DNA of 64,000 nt from NCBI RefSeq assembly GCF_003946725.1, contig NZ_RHOY01000018.1, positions 1-64,000 of the forward strand. Reading direction: 5' to 3'. The translations under genes were made by a program, and so were the position numbers. Positions within the stretch are counted from its first letter, which is position 1; every line of letters starts with the position of its first letter. The notes under the pieces were generated by a model that was not told the DNA's origin, searched no databases, and saw nothing but the letters and a program-made list of their open reading frames with translations. This DNA comes from Agrilactobacillus yilanensis (GTDB lineage Bacteria; Bacillota; Bacilli; Lactobacillales; Lactobacillaceae). Shown here one piece after another: positions 38,061 through 47,610 of the stretch.

Positions 38061-39371
38061 ATGGCTTTACCAACTGTTGCGATTGTTGGGCGCCCTAACG
38101 TAGGCAAGTCAACAATTTTTAACCGAATTGCTGGCGATCGTATTTCGATTGTAGAAGATACACCTGGGGTAACAAGAGATCGAATTTACGCCCGGGGAGA
38201 TTGGTTGACCCATGAATTTGCGTTGATTGATACCGGGGGGATTGATATCAGTGATGCCCCATTTGTGAAACAAATTCAAGAACAAGCTGAAATTGCCATT
38301 GAAGAAGCAGATGTCATTGTTTTTCTTGTGAGTGCACAAGAAGGGTTGACAGATGCGGATGAAAAAGTAGCGCAAATTTTATACCGTTCAGATAAGCCGG
38401 TGGTTTTAGCGGTTAATAAAACAGATAACCCTGAACAGCGTCAAGACATCTATGATTTTTATGCTTTGGGTTTTGGAGATCCAATTCCCGTATCCGGTGC
38501 ACAAGGTACAGGTTTAGGGGATTTATTAGATTTAATTATTTCTAAATTTCCAGAACCAAAACAAGAAGATGAAGATGAATCTGTTCATTTTAGTTTAATT
38601 GGCCGACCTAACGTTGGGAAGTCCTCCTTAGTCAATGCGATTTTAGGAGATAATCGGGTGATTGTATCTAGTATTGAAGGGACCACTCGAGATGCCATTG
38701 ATACGAAGTTTACCGATCCAGACGGTCAAGAATTTTCAATGATTGATACGGCGGGAATTCGTAAACGAGGCAAAGTTTATGAAAATACAGAACGTTACGC
38801 AGTTATGCGGGCGATGCGGGCCATTGATCGTTCGGATGTTGTTTTAGTTGTTTTGAATGCGGAAGAAGGCATTCGGGAGCAAGATAAAAAAATTGCCGGC
38901 TATGCCCATGAGGCTGGCCGCGGGATCATTATTGTCGTCAATAAGTGGGATACCTTGAAAAAAGACAATCACACTATGGATAAGTTTGAAACTAAAATTC
39001 GTCAGGAGTTTCAATATTTAGATTACGCGCCAGTCGTTTTTGTTTCGGCAGTGACGAAACAACGGCTGCAAACCTTACCAGCGATGATTAAAACGGTGCA
39101 TGATAATCAAATCCGGCGGATACAGTCTTCTGTTTTAAACGATGTCTTATTGGATGCAGTGGCGCTTACACCAACACCAAGTATTCACGGTCGCCGATTA
39201 CGGGTTTATTACATGACACAAGTTGCTATTAAACCACCAACTTTTGTTGTTTTTGTAAATGATCCAGAATTACTGCATTTTTCATACCAACGTTTTTTGA
39301 TAAATCAATTGCGTTCAACCTTTGATTTCACGGGGACACCAATCAAAATTATTCCGCGAAAACGGAAGTAG
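38061..39371 (+). CDS. der: Ribosome biogenesis GTPase Der (EngA)
   Basis: Essential tandem-GTPase for 50S assembly. The 436-aa protein has G domain 1 (P-loop GRPNVGKST near residue 10, DTGGID, NKTD), an acidic linker near 165-172 (QEDEDES), G domain 2 (GRPNVGKSS near 182, [14 protein letters not shown]) and a C-terminal KH-like domain (about 350-436). AGAGGTGA precedes the start. It lies between rpsA and hup. Confidence 0.97.
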   Translation: MALPTVAIVGRPNVGKSTIFNRIAGDRISIVEDTPGVTRDRIYARGDWLTHEFALIDTGGIDISDAPFVKQIQEQAEIAIEEADVIVFLVSAQEGLTDADEKVAQILYRSDKPVVLAVNKTDNPEQRQDIYDFYALGFGDPIPVSGAQGTGLGDLLDLIISKFPEPKQEDEDESVHFSLIGRPNVGKSSLVNAILGDNRVIVSSIEGTTRDAIDTKFTDPDGQEFSMIDTAGIRKRGKVYENTERYAVMRAMRAIDRSDVVLVVLNAEEGIREQDKKIAGYAHEAGRGIIIVVNKWDTLKKDNHTMDKFETKIRQEFQYLDYAPVVFVSAVTKQRLQTLPAMIKTVHDNQIRRIQSSVLNDVLLDAVALTPTPSIHGRRLRVYYMTQVAIKPPTFVVFVNDPELLHFSYQRFLINQLRSTFDFTGTPIKIIPRKRK

Positions 39372-39583
39372 TGACGCACAAGAGCGTGCTTTCAATATAA
39401 ATTTTCGTTAAGTTTTTTAGAAAAGTACAAAAAAATTGGTTTTAATGATAAAAAACCTTGCTATGACAGCATTCGTATGATAAGTTAAGATGTGAAATGG
39501 TGATCGTCATCGCCATTGTTTATCTTCTTGGACCACTCAAGATAGATAACTCAGACGAATTGTTTCAGGAGGTGAATCCGAAC

Positions 39584-39859
39584 ATGGCAAATAAAGCTCA
39601 ATTGATCGACAGTGTTGCTGCTGAAACTGGTTTAACTAAGAAAGATGCAACTGCTGCTGTTGATGCTGTTTTTGGCTCAATTCAAGAATCTTTATCTAAA
39701 GGTGAAAAGGTTCAATTAATTGGCTTTGGTAACTTCGAAGTACGTGAACGTGCAGCCCGCAAAGGCCGTAACCCACAAACTGGTGAAGAAATCCAAATTC
39801 CAGCTAGTAAAGTACCTGCATTTAAACCAGGTAAAGCATTAAAGGATTCTGTTAAATAG
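39584..39859 (+). CDS. hup: HU-type DNA-binding protein
   Basis: Histone-like nucleoid protein, 91 aa, that bends DNA as a dimer. It has [20 protein letters not shown] at the start, the conserved [20 protein letters not shown] arm region and the intercalating-proline motif [22 protein letters not shown] (key part [13 protein letters not shown]). ATG 39584 follows AGGAGGTGA with 8-nt spacing; the open frame upstream encodes a hydrophobic stretch not found in HU and is discarded. Codon use is that of a highly expressed gene. A strong terminator follows. Confidence 0.96.
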   Translation: MANKAQLIDSVAAETGLTKKDATAAVDAVFGSIQESLSKGEKVQLIGFGNFEVRERAARKGRNPQTGEEIQIPASKVPAFKPGKALKDSVK

Positions 39860-39907
39860 TAAAAGTATTAAGCGAGCCATGTAGGAATACATAGCTTGGT
39901 CATTAAA

Positions 39908-39950
39908 GGAGCTGGGGTAAAATTTGATTTTGCCCTAGTTCTTTTTTATT
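39908..39950 (+). terminator. Terminator of hup
   Basis: GAGCTGGGGTAAAAT pairs with ATTTTGCCCTAGTTC (with wobbles), followed by TTTTTT. Confidence 0.85.
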
Positions 39951-39996
39951 ATATAAATGTTTGTTTATGTGTTGACGAGAAGAGAGGTTTTTTGAG

Positions 39997-41265
39997 ATGA
40001 GTTACAGTGAACAAATGCTGCAGATGCTAGAAGATGGTGATCTTAAACAGGCGGATGCTTTATTCACAAGAGCCTTGCACAGTGATGATGACGATACCCT
40101 TTATAGCTTGGCAGAAGAACTTTATGCTCTAGGTTTTGTGCAGCAGGCCAAAAAAGTGTATTTGCAGCTTTTAAAAGCTTATCCTCAGGAAGATGCGTTA
40201 AAGACCGTTTTGGCAGATATTGCCATTGGTGAGGGTAAAAGCGATACAGCTTTAAATTATTTAGAGACAATTCAAAACACTTCTTCAGCCTATGGTCAAG
40301 CGCTATTAACCGCCGCAGATGTTTATCAGACATTAGGTTTGCCGGAAGTCAGTGAGGCTAAGCTTAAAGAAGCAGAACGGCTTTATTCAGATGAACCTGT
40401 GATTTGGTTTGCCCTGGGGGAATTGTATTTTAGCTTGGGCCGCTATGCAGAAGCGGTGGCGCAGTATCAAAAATTATTAGATGAAGACGAAACAGAATTC
40501 GCAGGGGTATTGATCTTGCAGCGAATGGGGGCCAGTTTAGCGGGCATGGGGGCTTATGAAGAAGCAGTGGCCGCCTTAGAACAGCTGCCCCAAGAAGCTT
40601 TAGACAAAGATACTAATTTTCAACTGGGCTTTTTATACTTGCAGTTAAAAGATTACGATCAAGCGATTGATGTCTTGCAGCATCTGGAGCAAGCAGATCC
40701 TAACTATACATCCCTCTATGCTTATTTAGCAGAAGCTCAGGAACAAAATGGTGATTTAAATGGGGCTTTTGCGACGGTGCAAATGGGGATTGGTTATGAT
40801 GAATTTAATGAAGTTTTATATCAAAAAGCCTTTGATTTAGCAACTAAATTAGGGGATGAAACTGCAGCTCAACAGTATTTAGAACAATTATTAAAGATCA
40901 ATCCAGACAATCAAGGTACGGTGCTGGCTTTAAGTAATCTCTATCTTAAACAGCGGCGTTATGAAGCAACGGTTCAGTTATTAACGGATTATGGTCAAAA
41001 TGGTAAAGATCCGCAGATGCTTTGGAATTTAGCCCAGGCCCAAGCAGCGTTGGAAGATTATGACAGTGCTAAGGAAAATTATTTATTGGCTTACAACAGC
41101 TTAAAAACAGAACCAAATTTCTTGAGAGATTTAATTAATTTCTTCCAAGAAATGGGTCTAGTCAAAGAAGAAATTGTGGCTTTAAAAAATTATGTTAAAC
41201 TAGAACCAACCGACTTTGAGCGGCAGGAGTTATTAGATACCTTATTAGATGAAGAACAATTATGA
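39997..41265 (+). CDS. Tetratricopeptide repeat protein (YpiA-like)
   Basis: A 422-aa protein made almost entirely of tandem TPR helices, for example EPVIWFALGELYFSLGRYAE, NFQLGFLYLQLKDYDQAIDVL and LWNLAQAQAALEDYDSAKENY. TPR arrays serve as protein-binding scaffolds, and no enzymatic motif or signal peptide is present. Its place between hup and dapB-cca corresponds to ypiA in Bacillus, whose function is unknown. GAGAGG lies 9 nt before ATG. dapB starts 13 nt after the stop, so the genes probably form an operon with cca. Confidence 0.85.
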   Translation: MSYSEQMLQMLEDGDLKQADALFTRALHSDDDDTLYSLAEELYALGFVQQAKKVYLQLLKAYPQEDALKTVLADIAIGEGKSDTALNYLETIQNTSSAYGQALLTAADVYQTLGLPEVSEAKLKEAERLYSDEPVIWFALGELYFSLGRYAEAVAQYQKLLDEDETEFAGVLILQRMGASLAGMGAYEEAVAALEQLPQEALDKDTNFQLGFLYLQLKDYDQAIDVLQHLEQADPNYTSLYAYLAEAQEQNGDLNGAFATVQMGIGYDEFNEVLYQKAFDLATKLGDETAAQQYLEQLLKINPDNQGTVLALSNLYLKQRRYEATVQLLTDYGQNGKDPQMLWNLAQAQAALEDYDSAKENYLLAYNSLKTEPNFLRDLINFFQEMGLVKEEIVALKNYVKLEPTDFERQELLDTLLDEEQL

Positions 41266-41278
41266 TGGAGTGATGAAG

Positions 41279-42082
41279 ATGGCAAAAATTCGAGTATTAG
41301 TTGCAGGTTTTAAAGGCCGGATGGGTCAGACAACTTGTCATATGATTTTGGAACATTCAGCAGAATTTGAATTAGTTGGTGGCTTTGATCCTTATAGTGA
41401 CCCAAATCAAAATTTGAGTCAGCAATTAAATTTAACAGATGGTTCTGAAATTCCCGCTTTTTCAAAAATTGAAGCAACATTACAAGCAAAACCGGATGTT
41501 TGGGTGGACTTTACAACCCCAGCTTCTGTTCAAAGCAATACCCAATTTTGTTTAGAACATCAAATTTCACCAGTTATCGGCACAACCGGTTTAACAGCCT
41601 CTGAAATTGACGCTTTAACAGCGACTGCGGCTCAACAAAAGCTAGGTGGTCTAGTGGTCCCTAACTTTGCTTTAAGTGCAGTCTTGATGATGAAATTTGC
41701 CCAAGAAGCTGTAAAATACTTCCCGGACGTGGAAATTATTGAATTACATCATGATAATAAAAAAGATGCCCCCAGCGGTACGGCTTTACGGACTGCGGAA
41801 TTAATGGCGGCTGTCCGGAAACCAAAACAACAAGGTGCCAGTGATGAACAAGAAACGCTAACAGGTGCTCGGGGCGGTAATTATGAGGGCATGCGGATTC
41901 ATTCCGTACGGCTGCCTGGACTAATTGCCCATCAGCAAGTGCAGTTTGGCGGCGTAGGGGAAGGCTTAACCATTCGTCAAGATTCTTATGATCGGGCTTC
42001 ATTTATGACAGGGGTCGCTTTAGCAGTTCGAAAAGTTCAAGGCTTAACAACATTGAAGGTTGGTTTGGAAAACGTTTTATGA
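41279..42082 (+). CDS. dapB: 4-hydroxy-tetrahydrodipicolinate reductase
   Basis: Reduces (hydroxy)dihydrodipicolinate to tetrahydrodipicolinate in the lysine/diaminopimelate pathway, which supplies cell-wall DAP. The 267-aa protein has the nucleotide-binding GFKGRMGQTT near residue 8, GTTGL, and the catalytic segment ELHHDNKKDAPSGTAL with the H-H and K-x-x-x-S-G-T elements. ATG 41279 is chosen because GGAG lies 8 nt upstream; the nearer ATG 41273 is too close. It overlaps cca by 4 nt (ATGA). Confidence 0.95.
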   Translation: MAKIRVLVAGFKGRMGQTTCHMILEHSAEFELVGGFDPYSDPNQNLSQQLNLTDGSEIPAFSKIEATLQAKPDVWVDFTTPASVQSNTQFCLEHQISPVIGTTGLTASEIDALTATAAQQKLGGLVVPNFALSAVLMMKFAQEAVKYFPDVEIIELHHDNKKDAPSGTALRTAELMAAVRKPKQQGASDEQETLTGARGGNYEGMRIHSVRLPGLIAHQQVQFGGVGEGLTIRQDSYDRASFMTGVALAVRKVQGLTTLKVGLENVL

Positions 42083-43278
42083 AATTAACACAATTACCTC
42101 AAGATTTTCAAGTCGCCCAGCCTATTTTAGAAACCATTGAAGCGGCCGGTTTTGAAGCTTATTTTGTAGGTGGTGCTGTTCGGGATGCTTTATTAAAGCG
42201 GCCAATTCACGATGTAGATATTGCCACCAGTGCTTATCCAGCAGAAGTTAAAGCTTTATTTAAAAGAACAGTGGACACTGGAATTAAACATGGGACGGTC
42301 ACCATTTTAGACCATGGTGCCGGCTACGAGGTCACAACCTTTCGAACAGAATCCACCTATCAAGACTATCGGCGGCCGGATAAAGTCACTTTTGTCCGGT
42401 CTCTAGATGAAGATTTAAAACGGCGGGATTTTACGATCAATGCGCTGGCAATGAAGGCCGACGGAACCATTATTGATCTATTTGATGGACTGGCAGATAT
42501 GCAACAGCAGCGCTTACGGGCAGTTGGGAAGCCGTTTGAGCGTTTTCATGAAGATGCTCTGCGGATGATGCGTGCGGTTCGCTTTGAAGCGCAATTAGAT
42601 TTTTCGCTGGAAGCAAACACCAAAGCAGCAATTACGAGTAATCATCAGCTGTTAACTAAGATCGCAATTGAACGTATCCACAGTGAATTTTTAAAAATGA
42701 TGTTAAGTCCACATTGGGCTACGGGACTACAAACATTTATTGAAACAAAACTAGCCACAGCCGTTCCCTTATTTTTACCTTATCAAGCACAATTAAAACA
42801 GGCATTAGCTTATGATGGCGTATTTGCCAATGAAACCCAAGTATGGGTCTTTTTAGCCTGGAACTTAGGGCTAACCCCTGACAAGTTGAAAAAGGGCTTA
42901 AAGACGTGGAAAACGGCCAATCAGGTGATTAACCAAAGTGAGCTGACTTTACAGTTGTGTTTGACATTGCAAAAACAACCAGCAGATATTGATTGGGTCT
43001 TATATCAAAGTGGGGCCCAGGCGGTTCGTGATGGGCTGGCGGTGTTGCGGCAGGTCAACCGTATAGATTCTGCACAGCAGCAGCATTTGCAGCAGATTTA
43101 TGACACTTTGCCAATTCATTGCGCGCAAGATTTAGCAGTTAATGGCCGGGACTTAATGGCAGCCGGGCTGACTCCGGGGCCTAAAATTGGACAGAGTCTG
43201 CAGCAATTGCAGCGGCAAGTGGTCGCTGGAAAAGTGGCCAATCAGCCGAAAGCGCTGTTAGCAATCCTCCAAAATTGA
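42079..43278 (+). CDS. cca: CCA tRNA nucleotidyltransferase
   Basis: Adds or repairs the 3'-CCA of tRNAs without a template. The 399-aa class II enzyme has the catalytic GGAVRDALLKRPIHDVDIAT with the DxD pair near residues 41-43, the RRDFTINALAM motif near 117-127 and the ERIHSEFLKMM motif near 197. The C-terminal half is Gln-rich and divergent, as usual in lactobacilli. It overlaps dapB by 4 nt (ATGA), so the two are translationally coupled. Confidence 0.95.
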   Translation: MKLTQLPQDFQVAQPILETIEAAGFEAYFVGGAVRDALLKRPIHDVDIATSAYPAEVKALFKRTVDTGIKHGTVTILDHGAGYEVTTFRTESTYQDYRRPDKVTFVRSLDEDLKRRDFTINALAMKADGTIIDLFDGLADMQQQRLRAVGKPFERFHEDALRMMRAVRFEAQLDFSLEANTKAAITSNHQLLTKIAIERIHSEFLKMMLSPHWATGLQTFIETKLATAVPLFLPYQAQLKQALAYDGVFANETQVWVFLAWNLGLTPDKLKKGLKTWKTANQVINQSELTLQLCLTLQKQPADIDWVLYQSGAQAVRDGLAVLRQVNRIDSAQQQHLQQIYDTLPIHCAQDLAVNGRDLMAAGLTPGPKIGQSLQQLQRQVVAGKVANQPKALLAILQN

Positions 43279-43346
43279 GATTATGTAATTCCAATTGAAG
43301 TGTGTTAGAATAGTAATGTAAGCATATTCAAGGAAGGATGACGATT

Positions 43347-43802
43347 ATGGAGCATGTCTTTAAAGAACTAAAATTTTATTTCAGAAATGGTGACGACTGG
43401 GTCGTAAACCATGATGAATTTAATGATTTGTGGATTTCTCGGGTAACCACAAGCTATGGCCGAATTGAAGGTGGCCCAATGAAAGAAATTCATCCCTGCA
43501 AGAGCTTCAAAGCGGATATCTTACCAGAAGCTGACCATGCCAATACTGAAGACATTAATACTGGGTCTTTAGAAATGGGGATGTTTGGTCGAGCTATGAA
43601 GTACCAAGATATCGAGCGGTGTGAAATTATTTTTGAAGGTGACCAAAAGCCTAACGAAATTTATTTCCCATTTAAGAATAAAGACACTTCTGGTTTAGAT
43701 AACATTTATCAAACCAGTTATATTTCCACCAAAAATGGCCATTTGTATATTGTCATTGATGCGGAAAGAACGGTTTTTGAATTATATCCAGAAGCCCGAT
43801 AG
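43347..43802 (+). CDS. Conserved-looking protein of unknown function (151 aa)
   Basis: A soluble 151-aa protein with no signal or membrane segment. It begins MEHVFKELKFYFRNGDDWVV and is rich in aromatic residues alternating with acidic ones (NDLWISRVTTSYG, GPMKEIHPCKSFKADILPEA), which suggests an all-beta or alpha/beta fold. It has a single cysteine pair widely spaced and no recognisable catalytic motif. I do not recognise it. It has a strong ribosome site (AAGGAAGGA, 9 nt before ATG 43347) and its own terminator, so it is a real single-gene unit. Confidence 0.75.
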   Translation: MEHVFKELKFYFRNGDDWVVNHDEFNDLWISRVTTSYGRIEGGPMKEIHPCKSFKADILPEADHANTEDINTGSLEMGMFGRAMKYQDIERCEIIFEGDQKPNEIYFPFKNKDTSGLDNIYQTSYISTKNGHLYIVIDAERTVFELYPEAR

Positions 43803-43807
43803 ATTTC

Positions 43808-43850
43808 AAAAGGATTAGGTCAAAAGTAAAATTTTGACCCAATCTTTTTT
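43808..43850 (+). terminator. Terminator of the 151-aa gene
   Basis: AAAAGGATTAGGTCAAAA pairs with TTTTGACCCAATCTTTT. Confidence 0.85.
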
Positions 43851-43943
43851 ATTTGGTTTTAAAATGGGGTTAATGCGTAGATTGACTGCGAAAAGGTATG
43901 TTAAAATAGATAAGATTAACGTTTTTAAAGAAGGGGTATTTCG

Positions 43944-45842
43944 TTGCGAACATTAACTGCGACGGACTTGAGCCGAGCATATGGCGAAAAAGTCCTATTT
44001 GATAAAATTAATTTTTTGATTCATGACCATGATAAAATAGGCTTAATTGGCTTAAATGGCACGGGTAAAACAACGTTACTTAATACAATTGCGGGCTTAG
44101 AAAAACCGGATAGCGGCACATTAACCGGCGCCAATGACTATAAGATCTCTTATTTGCGACAAGATAATAAGTTAAAGGCCACAACGGTTTTGGATGCGGC
44201 TTTGCGAGGAACTGGTCCAGAATTTGAGGCGATCAGAAACTATGAACGCACGTTAAAGGCCTATAATTTAGAACCCGAAAGTCAAAAATTGCAAGATCGC
44301 TTTTTTGAAGCTGAGAGTACTATGAATCGATTAAATGCTTGGCAAGTGGATACCGAACTAAAAACAATTTTGACAGAGCTTAAAATCACAGATTTTGATC
44401 AGCCGACAGATCAGCTTTCTGGGGGTCAAATAAAACGGGTAGCCTTAGCCCAAGCTTTATTGGATAAGGGCGACTTGTTGATTTTAGACGAACCGACGAA
44501 CCATTTAGATTTTGACAGTATCGCTTGGTTAGAAAAATATTTGCAGGGCTATAATGGGGCTGTTTTAGTCGTTACCCATGATCGCTACTTCTTAGATGAT
44601 GTGACGAATCAAATTTTTGAATTAGACGATGGTCGTTTGTCCATTTTTGAGGGCAACTATGAAGCTTATGTCACGCAAAAAGCGCATCAAGATCAATTGG
44701 ATTCCGAACAAGCCCACAAACAGCGCCAATTATATAAACAGGAGCTGGCTTGGATGCGGGCTGGTGCTAAGGCACGGTCTACAAAGCAACAAGCTAGAAT
44801 TCAACGCTTTAATGATTTAAAAGGTAATTTAAAAACAGACCATACGAATCAAGATGTGGCCATTGATATTAATGCCCAGCGTTTAGGTAAAAAGGTGATT
44901 GAACTAAAGGCTGCTAACTTGGCCTTTGATCAAAAGCCCATCTTAAAAGATTTTAACTTGTTAGTACAAGCAGGAGATCGTATTGGGATTACCGGCACAA
45001 ACGGCGCAGGTAAAAGTAGCTTATTAAACGCTATTGCAGGGCGGTTGCCATTAGATAGTGGTTTGATTGATATCGGTGAAACTGTAAAATTAGCGTATTA
45101 TACCCAGATTACTGAGCCAATTCCGGCGGATAAACGGGTCATTAAATATTTAGAAGATGTGGGCGAAGTGGTTACGAGTAAAAGCGGCGCCCATATCAGC
45201 GTGACGCAATTATTAGAGCAGTTTCTTTTCCCAAGACAAATGCATGGGACTTTAGTGCAACGTTTATCCGGTGGTGAAAAGCGGCGGTTATATTTATTAA
45301 AATTATTGATGAGTGAACCGAATGTTTTATTATTAGATGAACCAACCAATGATTTTGATATCCAAACTTTAACGGTGCTAGAGCATTATTTGGATGATTT
45401 TAACGGGACAGTGATCACTGTCAGCCATGATCGTTATTTCTTGGATCATGTGGCCGATGAGCTGCTGGTTTTTCATGGCAATGCTCAGATTAATCAATTT
45501 AGCGGGCGCTTAACGGATTATTTAGCAGCGCAGACTGCTGCAGTTAAGGCAGCGGCGGCGAAGACAAAACCAGAAACTTCGACACCAGCGGCAACCAACT
45601 CAGTGCCTGAAAAAGCTAAAAAACAAAAATTAACGTATAAAGAACAAAAAGAATATGAAACTATTGAAGCAGATTTAGAGAAACTAGATCAAAAAATCAC
45701 AGATTTAAAAGCAACAATGGCCGCAACGGCTGGTTCAGATTATTTACAGCTGGCAGATTTGCAGCATCAAATTGATCAGTTAAATCAAACTGTTGATGAA
45801 AAAATGGATCGCTGGGCCTATTTAAGTGAATTCGCCAAGTAA
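43944..45842 (+). CDS. ABC-F family ATPase (YfmR/Uup type)
   Basis: Cytosolic tandem-ABC ATPase of the translational ABC-F class, which acts on ribosomes and is not a transporter. The 632-aa protein has ABC1 (Walker A GLNGTGKTT near 36, signature LSGGQIKR, Walker B LLILDEPTNHLDF), the inter-domain P-site tRNA linker (about 235-310, charged helices, WMRAGAKARSTKQQARIQRF), ABC2 (GTNGAGKSS near 352, LSGGEKRR, LLLDEPTNDFD) and a C-terminal coiled coil (about 560-630). The latter two place it with YfmR/Uup. It starts at TTG 43944 behind AAGGGG. It is not one of the recognisable antibiotic-resistance types by eye. Confidence 0.9.
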   Translation: MRTLTATDLSRAYGEKVLFDKINFLIHDHDKIGLIGLNGTGKTTLLNTIAGLEKPDSGTLTGANDYKISYLRQDNKLKATTVLDAALRGTGPEFEAIRNYERTLKAYNLEPESQKLQDRFFEAESTMNRLNAWQVDTELKTILTELKITDFDQPTDQLSGGQIKRVALAQALLDKGDLLILDEPTNHLDFDSIAWLEKYLQGYNGAVLVVTHDRYFLDDVTNQIFELDDGRLSIFEGNYEAYVTQKAHQDQLDSEQAHKQRQLYKQELAWMRAGAKARSTKQQARIQRFNDLKGNLKTDHTNQDVAIDINAQRLGKKVIELKAANLAFDQKPILKDFNLLVQAGDRIGITGTNGAGKSSLLNAIAGRLPLDSGLIDIGETVKLAYYTQITEPIPADKRVIKYLEDVGEVVTSKSGAHISVTQLLEQFLFPRQMHGTLVQRLSGGEKRRLYLLKLLMSEPNVLLLDEPTNDFDIQTLTVLEHYLDDFNGTVITVSHDRYFLDHVADELLVFHGNAQINQFSGRLTDYLAAQTAAVKAAAAKTKPETSTPAATNSVPEKAKKQKLTYKEQKEYETIEADLEKLDQKITDLKATMAATAGSDYLQLADLQHQIDQLNQTVDEKMDRWAYLSEFAK

Positions 45843-45866
45843 ACTTGAGCTAAAAGGAGACACGCA

Positions 45867-46817
45867 ATGCTAGAAGATGCTTATCTAACCTTACAAAAAA
45901 CAATTTTAGAACAAGGTCATTACAAAGATGATCGGACCAACACAGGGACTTACAGTCTATTTGGCTATCAAATGCGTTTTGATTTGACAGCAGGTTTTCC
46001 CCTTTTAACGACTAAAAAAGTTCCCTTTGGTTTGATTAAAAGTGAATTGTTGTGGTTTTTAAAAGGGGATACAAACATCCAATATTTGTTAAAACACAAC
46101 AATCATATTTGGGATGAATGGGCGTTTAAAAATTATATTGAAAGCGCAGATTATAACGGGCCAGATATGACTGATTTTGGACACCGTGCTTTAAAAGAGC
46201 CTGCTTTTAAGCAGCAATATGATCAGCAAATGCAAATGTTTGATGATCGAATTTTAAATGATACGGCTTTTGCCCAAAAATTTGGGAGTTTAGGGAATGT
46301 TTACGGCAGTCAGTGGCGGCATTGGCAGACTAGAAATGGGGAAACCATTGATCAAATTCAAAATGTCATTGATTTAATTAAGACCAATCCCGATTCTAGA
46401 CGGATGATTGTATCGGCCTGGAATCCTGAAGACGTGCCTACGATGGCTTTACCGCCTTGTCATACGTTATTTCAGTTTTACGTTGTAGATGGCAAATTAT
46501 CTTGTCAGCTGTATCAACGTAGCGCAGATGTCTTTTTAGGCGTACCGTTTAACATTGCCAGCTATGCCTTATTGACACATCTAATTGCCCACGAAACGGG
46601 GTTAGGGGTTGGTGATTTTGTGCATACATTAGGGGATGCCCATATTTATAAAAATCATGTGGCCCAAGTTAAAACCCAGCTCACCCGGACACCAAAACCC
46701 GCCCCCAAATTAATTTTAAATCCCGACAAAAAAGATATTTTTGATTTTGATATGACGGATATTAAATTAGAAGGTTACGACCCTTATCCCGCAATTAAGG
46801 CGCCAGTCGCCGTTTAG
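45867..46817 (+). CDS. thyA: Thymidylate synthase
   Basis: Converts dUMP to dTMP with methylene-tetrahydrofolate, producing dihydrofolate for the next gene. The 316-aa length equals the L. casei enzyme, which carries the extra insert missing in the 264-aa E. coli type. The nucleophile Cys198 lies in [12 protein letters not shown], and [17 protein letters not shown] and the phosphate-binding RxxR region are intact. AAAGGAGA precedes the start. dfrA follows after 9 nt, so both steps of the thymidylate cycle are in one operon. Confidence 0.97.
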   Translation: MLEDAYLTLQKTILEQGHYKDDRTNTGTYSLFGYQMRFDLTAGFPLLTTKKVPFGLIKSELLWFLKGDTNIQYLLKHNNHIWDEWAFKNYIESADYNGPDMTDFGHRALKEPAFKQQYDQQMQMFDDRILNDTAFAQKFGSLGNVYGSQWRHWQTRNGETIDQIQNVIDLIKTNPDSRRMIVSAWNPEDVPTMALPPCHTLFQFYVVDGKLSCQLYQRSADVFLGVPFNIASYALLTHLIAHETGLGVGDFVHTLGDAHIYKNHVAQVKTQLTRTPKPAPKLILNPDKKDIFDFDMTDIKLEGYDPYPAIKAPVAV

Positions 46818-46826
46818 GAGGTTTTT

Positions 46827-47324
46827 ATGTTTGCATTTATTTGGGCTGAAGCCCAGGATCATGTTATTGGCTCAGAGGGAAAAATGCCTTGGCACATCCC
46901 TGACGACTTAAAATACTTTAAACAGACCACTTTAGGCCATGCTTTAGTAATGGGCCGTAAGACGTTTGCCAGTTTTGGCAGTAAACCCTTGCCTAAGCGG
47001 CAAAACATCGTCTTAACGCGACAAGATGATTTTGTATCTGATTTTAACAGCGTTACGGTCTGTCGAAATGTTCAAGATATCTTGGATTATGAAAAAAAGC
47101 ACCGGACGGAATGGCTCTTTATCATTGGCGGTGCGGAAATTTTTAAGCAGTTCATATCTGTGGTAGATCGGCTTTATGTGACTAAAATTCAGGTGGCTGT
47201 TGCCGGAGATACTAAAATGCCAGATTTACCAATGGCTGATTTTAAGCAGATTGAAAGTATTCCAGGGACACCAAGCAAAAAATATCCCCATACTTTTGAA
47301 ATTTATGAGCGTCAAAGTAGATGA
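46827..47324 (+). CDS. dfrA: Dihydrofolate reductase
   Basis: Reduces dihydrofolate made by ThyA back to tetrahydrofolate. The 165-aa protein begins MFAFIWAEAQDHVIGSEGKM, with the MPWHIPDDLKYFKQTT substrate/cofactor loop containing the catalytic Asp, the MGRKTFASF NADPH segment and IIGGAEIF near residue 98. It has an AGGAGG ribosome site inside the intergenic gap. The stop overlaps the start of a small membrane protein gene by 4 nt (ATGA). Confidence 0.96.
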   Translation: MFAFIWAEAQDHVIGSEGKMPWHIPDDLKYFKQTTLGHALVMGRKTFASFGSKPLPKRQNIVLTRQDDFVSDFNSVTVCRNVQDILDYEKKHRTEWLFIIGGAEIFKQFISVVDRLYVTKIQVAVAGDTKMPDLPMADFKQIESIPGTPSKKYPHTFEIYERQSR

Positions 47325-47533
47325 ATACAAAACGCTGGTCAAAGGGGATAGGCCTTTATTTTATTTATGGTCAGCCGTTAATCGGTCTGCTGGTTTTTGT
47401 GCTGACGGCAGTATTTTTTGTGGGCATCCAAGGGGCTAACGGGCCCTTAGTCTGGTTATATTGTGCCTTACCATTAATTTTTAATTTGTTTACGGCACTT
47501 TTAACGCGGGCGATTATCGAACAGAAAAAATAA
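47321..47533 (+). CDS. Small two-helix membrane protein (70 aa)
   Basis: The sequence has a basic N-terminus (MNTKRWSKG) and two transmembrane helices (about 12-34, FIYGQPLIGLLVFVLTAVFF; about 42-62, PLVWLYCALPLIFNLFTAL). I recognise no family. It overlaps the dfrA stop by 4 nt (ATGA), so it depends on coupling with dfrA and should be real. A role linked to folate or nucleotide metabolism is possible only by context. Confidence 0.6.
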   Translation: MNTKRWSKGIGLYFIYGQPLIGLLVFVLTAVFFVGIQGANGPLVWLYCALPLIFNLFTALLTRAIIEQKK

Positions 47534-47534
47534 T

Positions 47535-47592
47535 AAAAAACGCAATGCTTGGCGGCATAACGATTAAGTTGCCGTCAAAACATTGCGTTTTT
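47535..47592. terminator. Bidirectional terminator between thyA operon and hemolysin-III gene
   Basis: AAAAAACGCAATG (47535-47547) pairs with CATTGCGTTTTT (47581-47592), with a second inner stem GGCGGCA / TGCCGTC-like, between convergent genes. Confidence 0.85.
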
Positions 47593-47610
47593 GTATTTTA
47601 TAAAAATTTA

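Noticed and set aside
39497-39583. Hydrophobic N-terminal extension of HU ([11 protein letters not shown])
   Set aside because: The perfect AGGAGGTGA sits just before ATG 39584, HU proteins start there, and the extension has no ribosome site.
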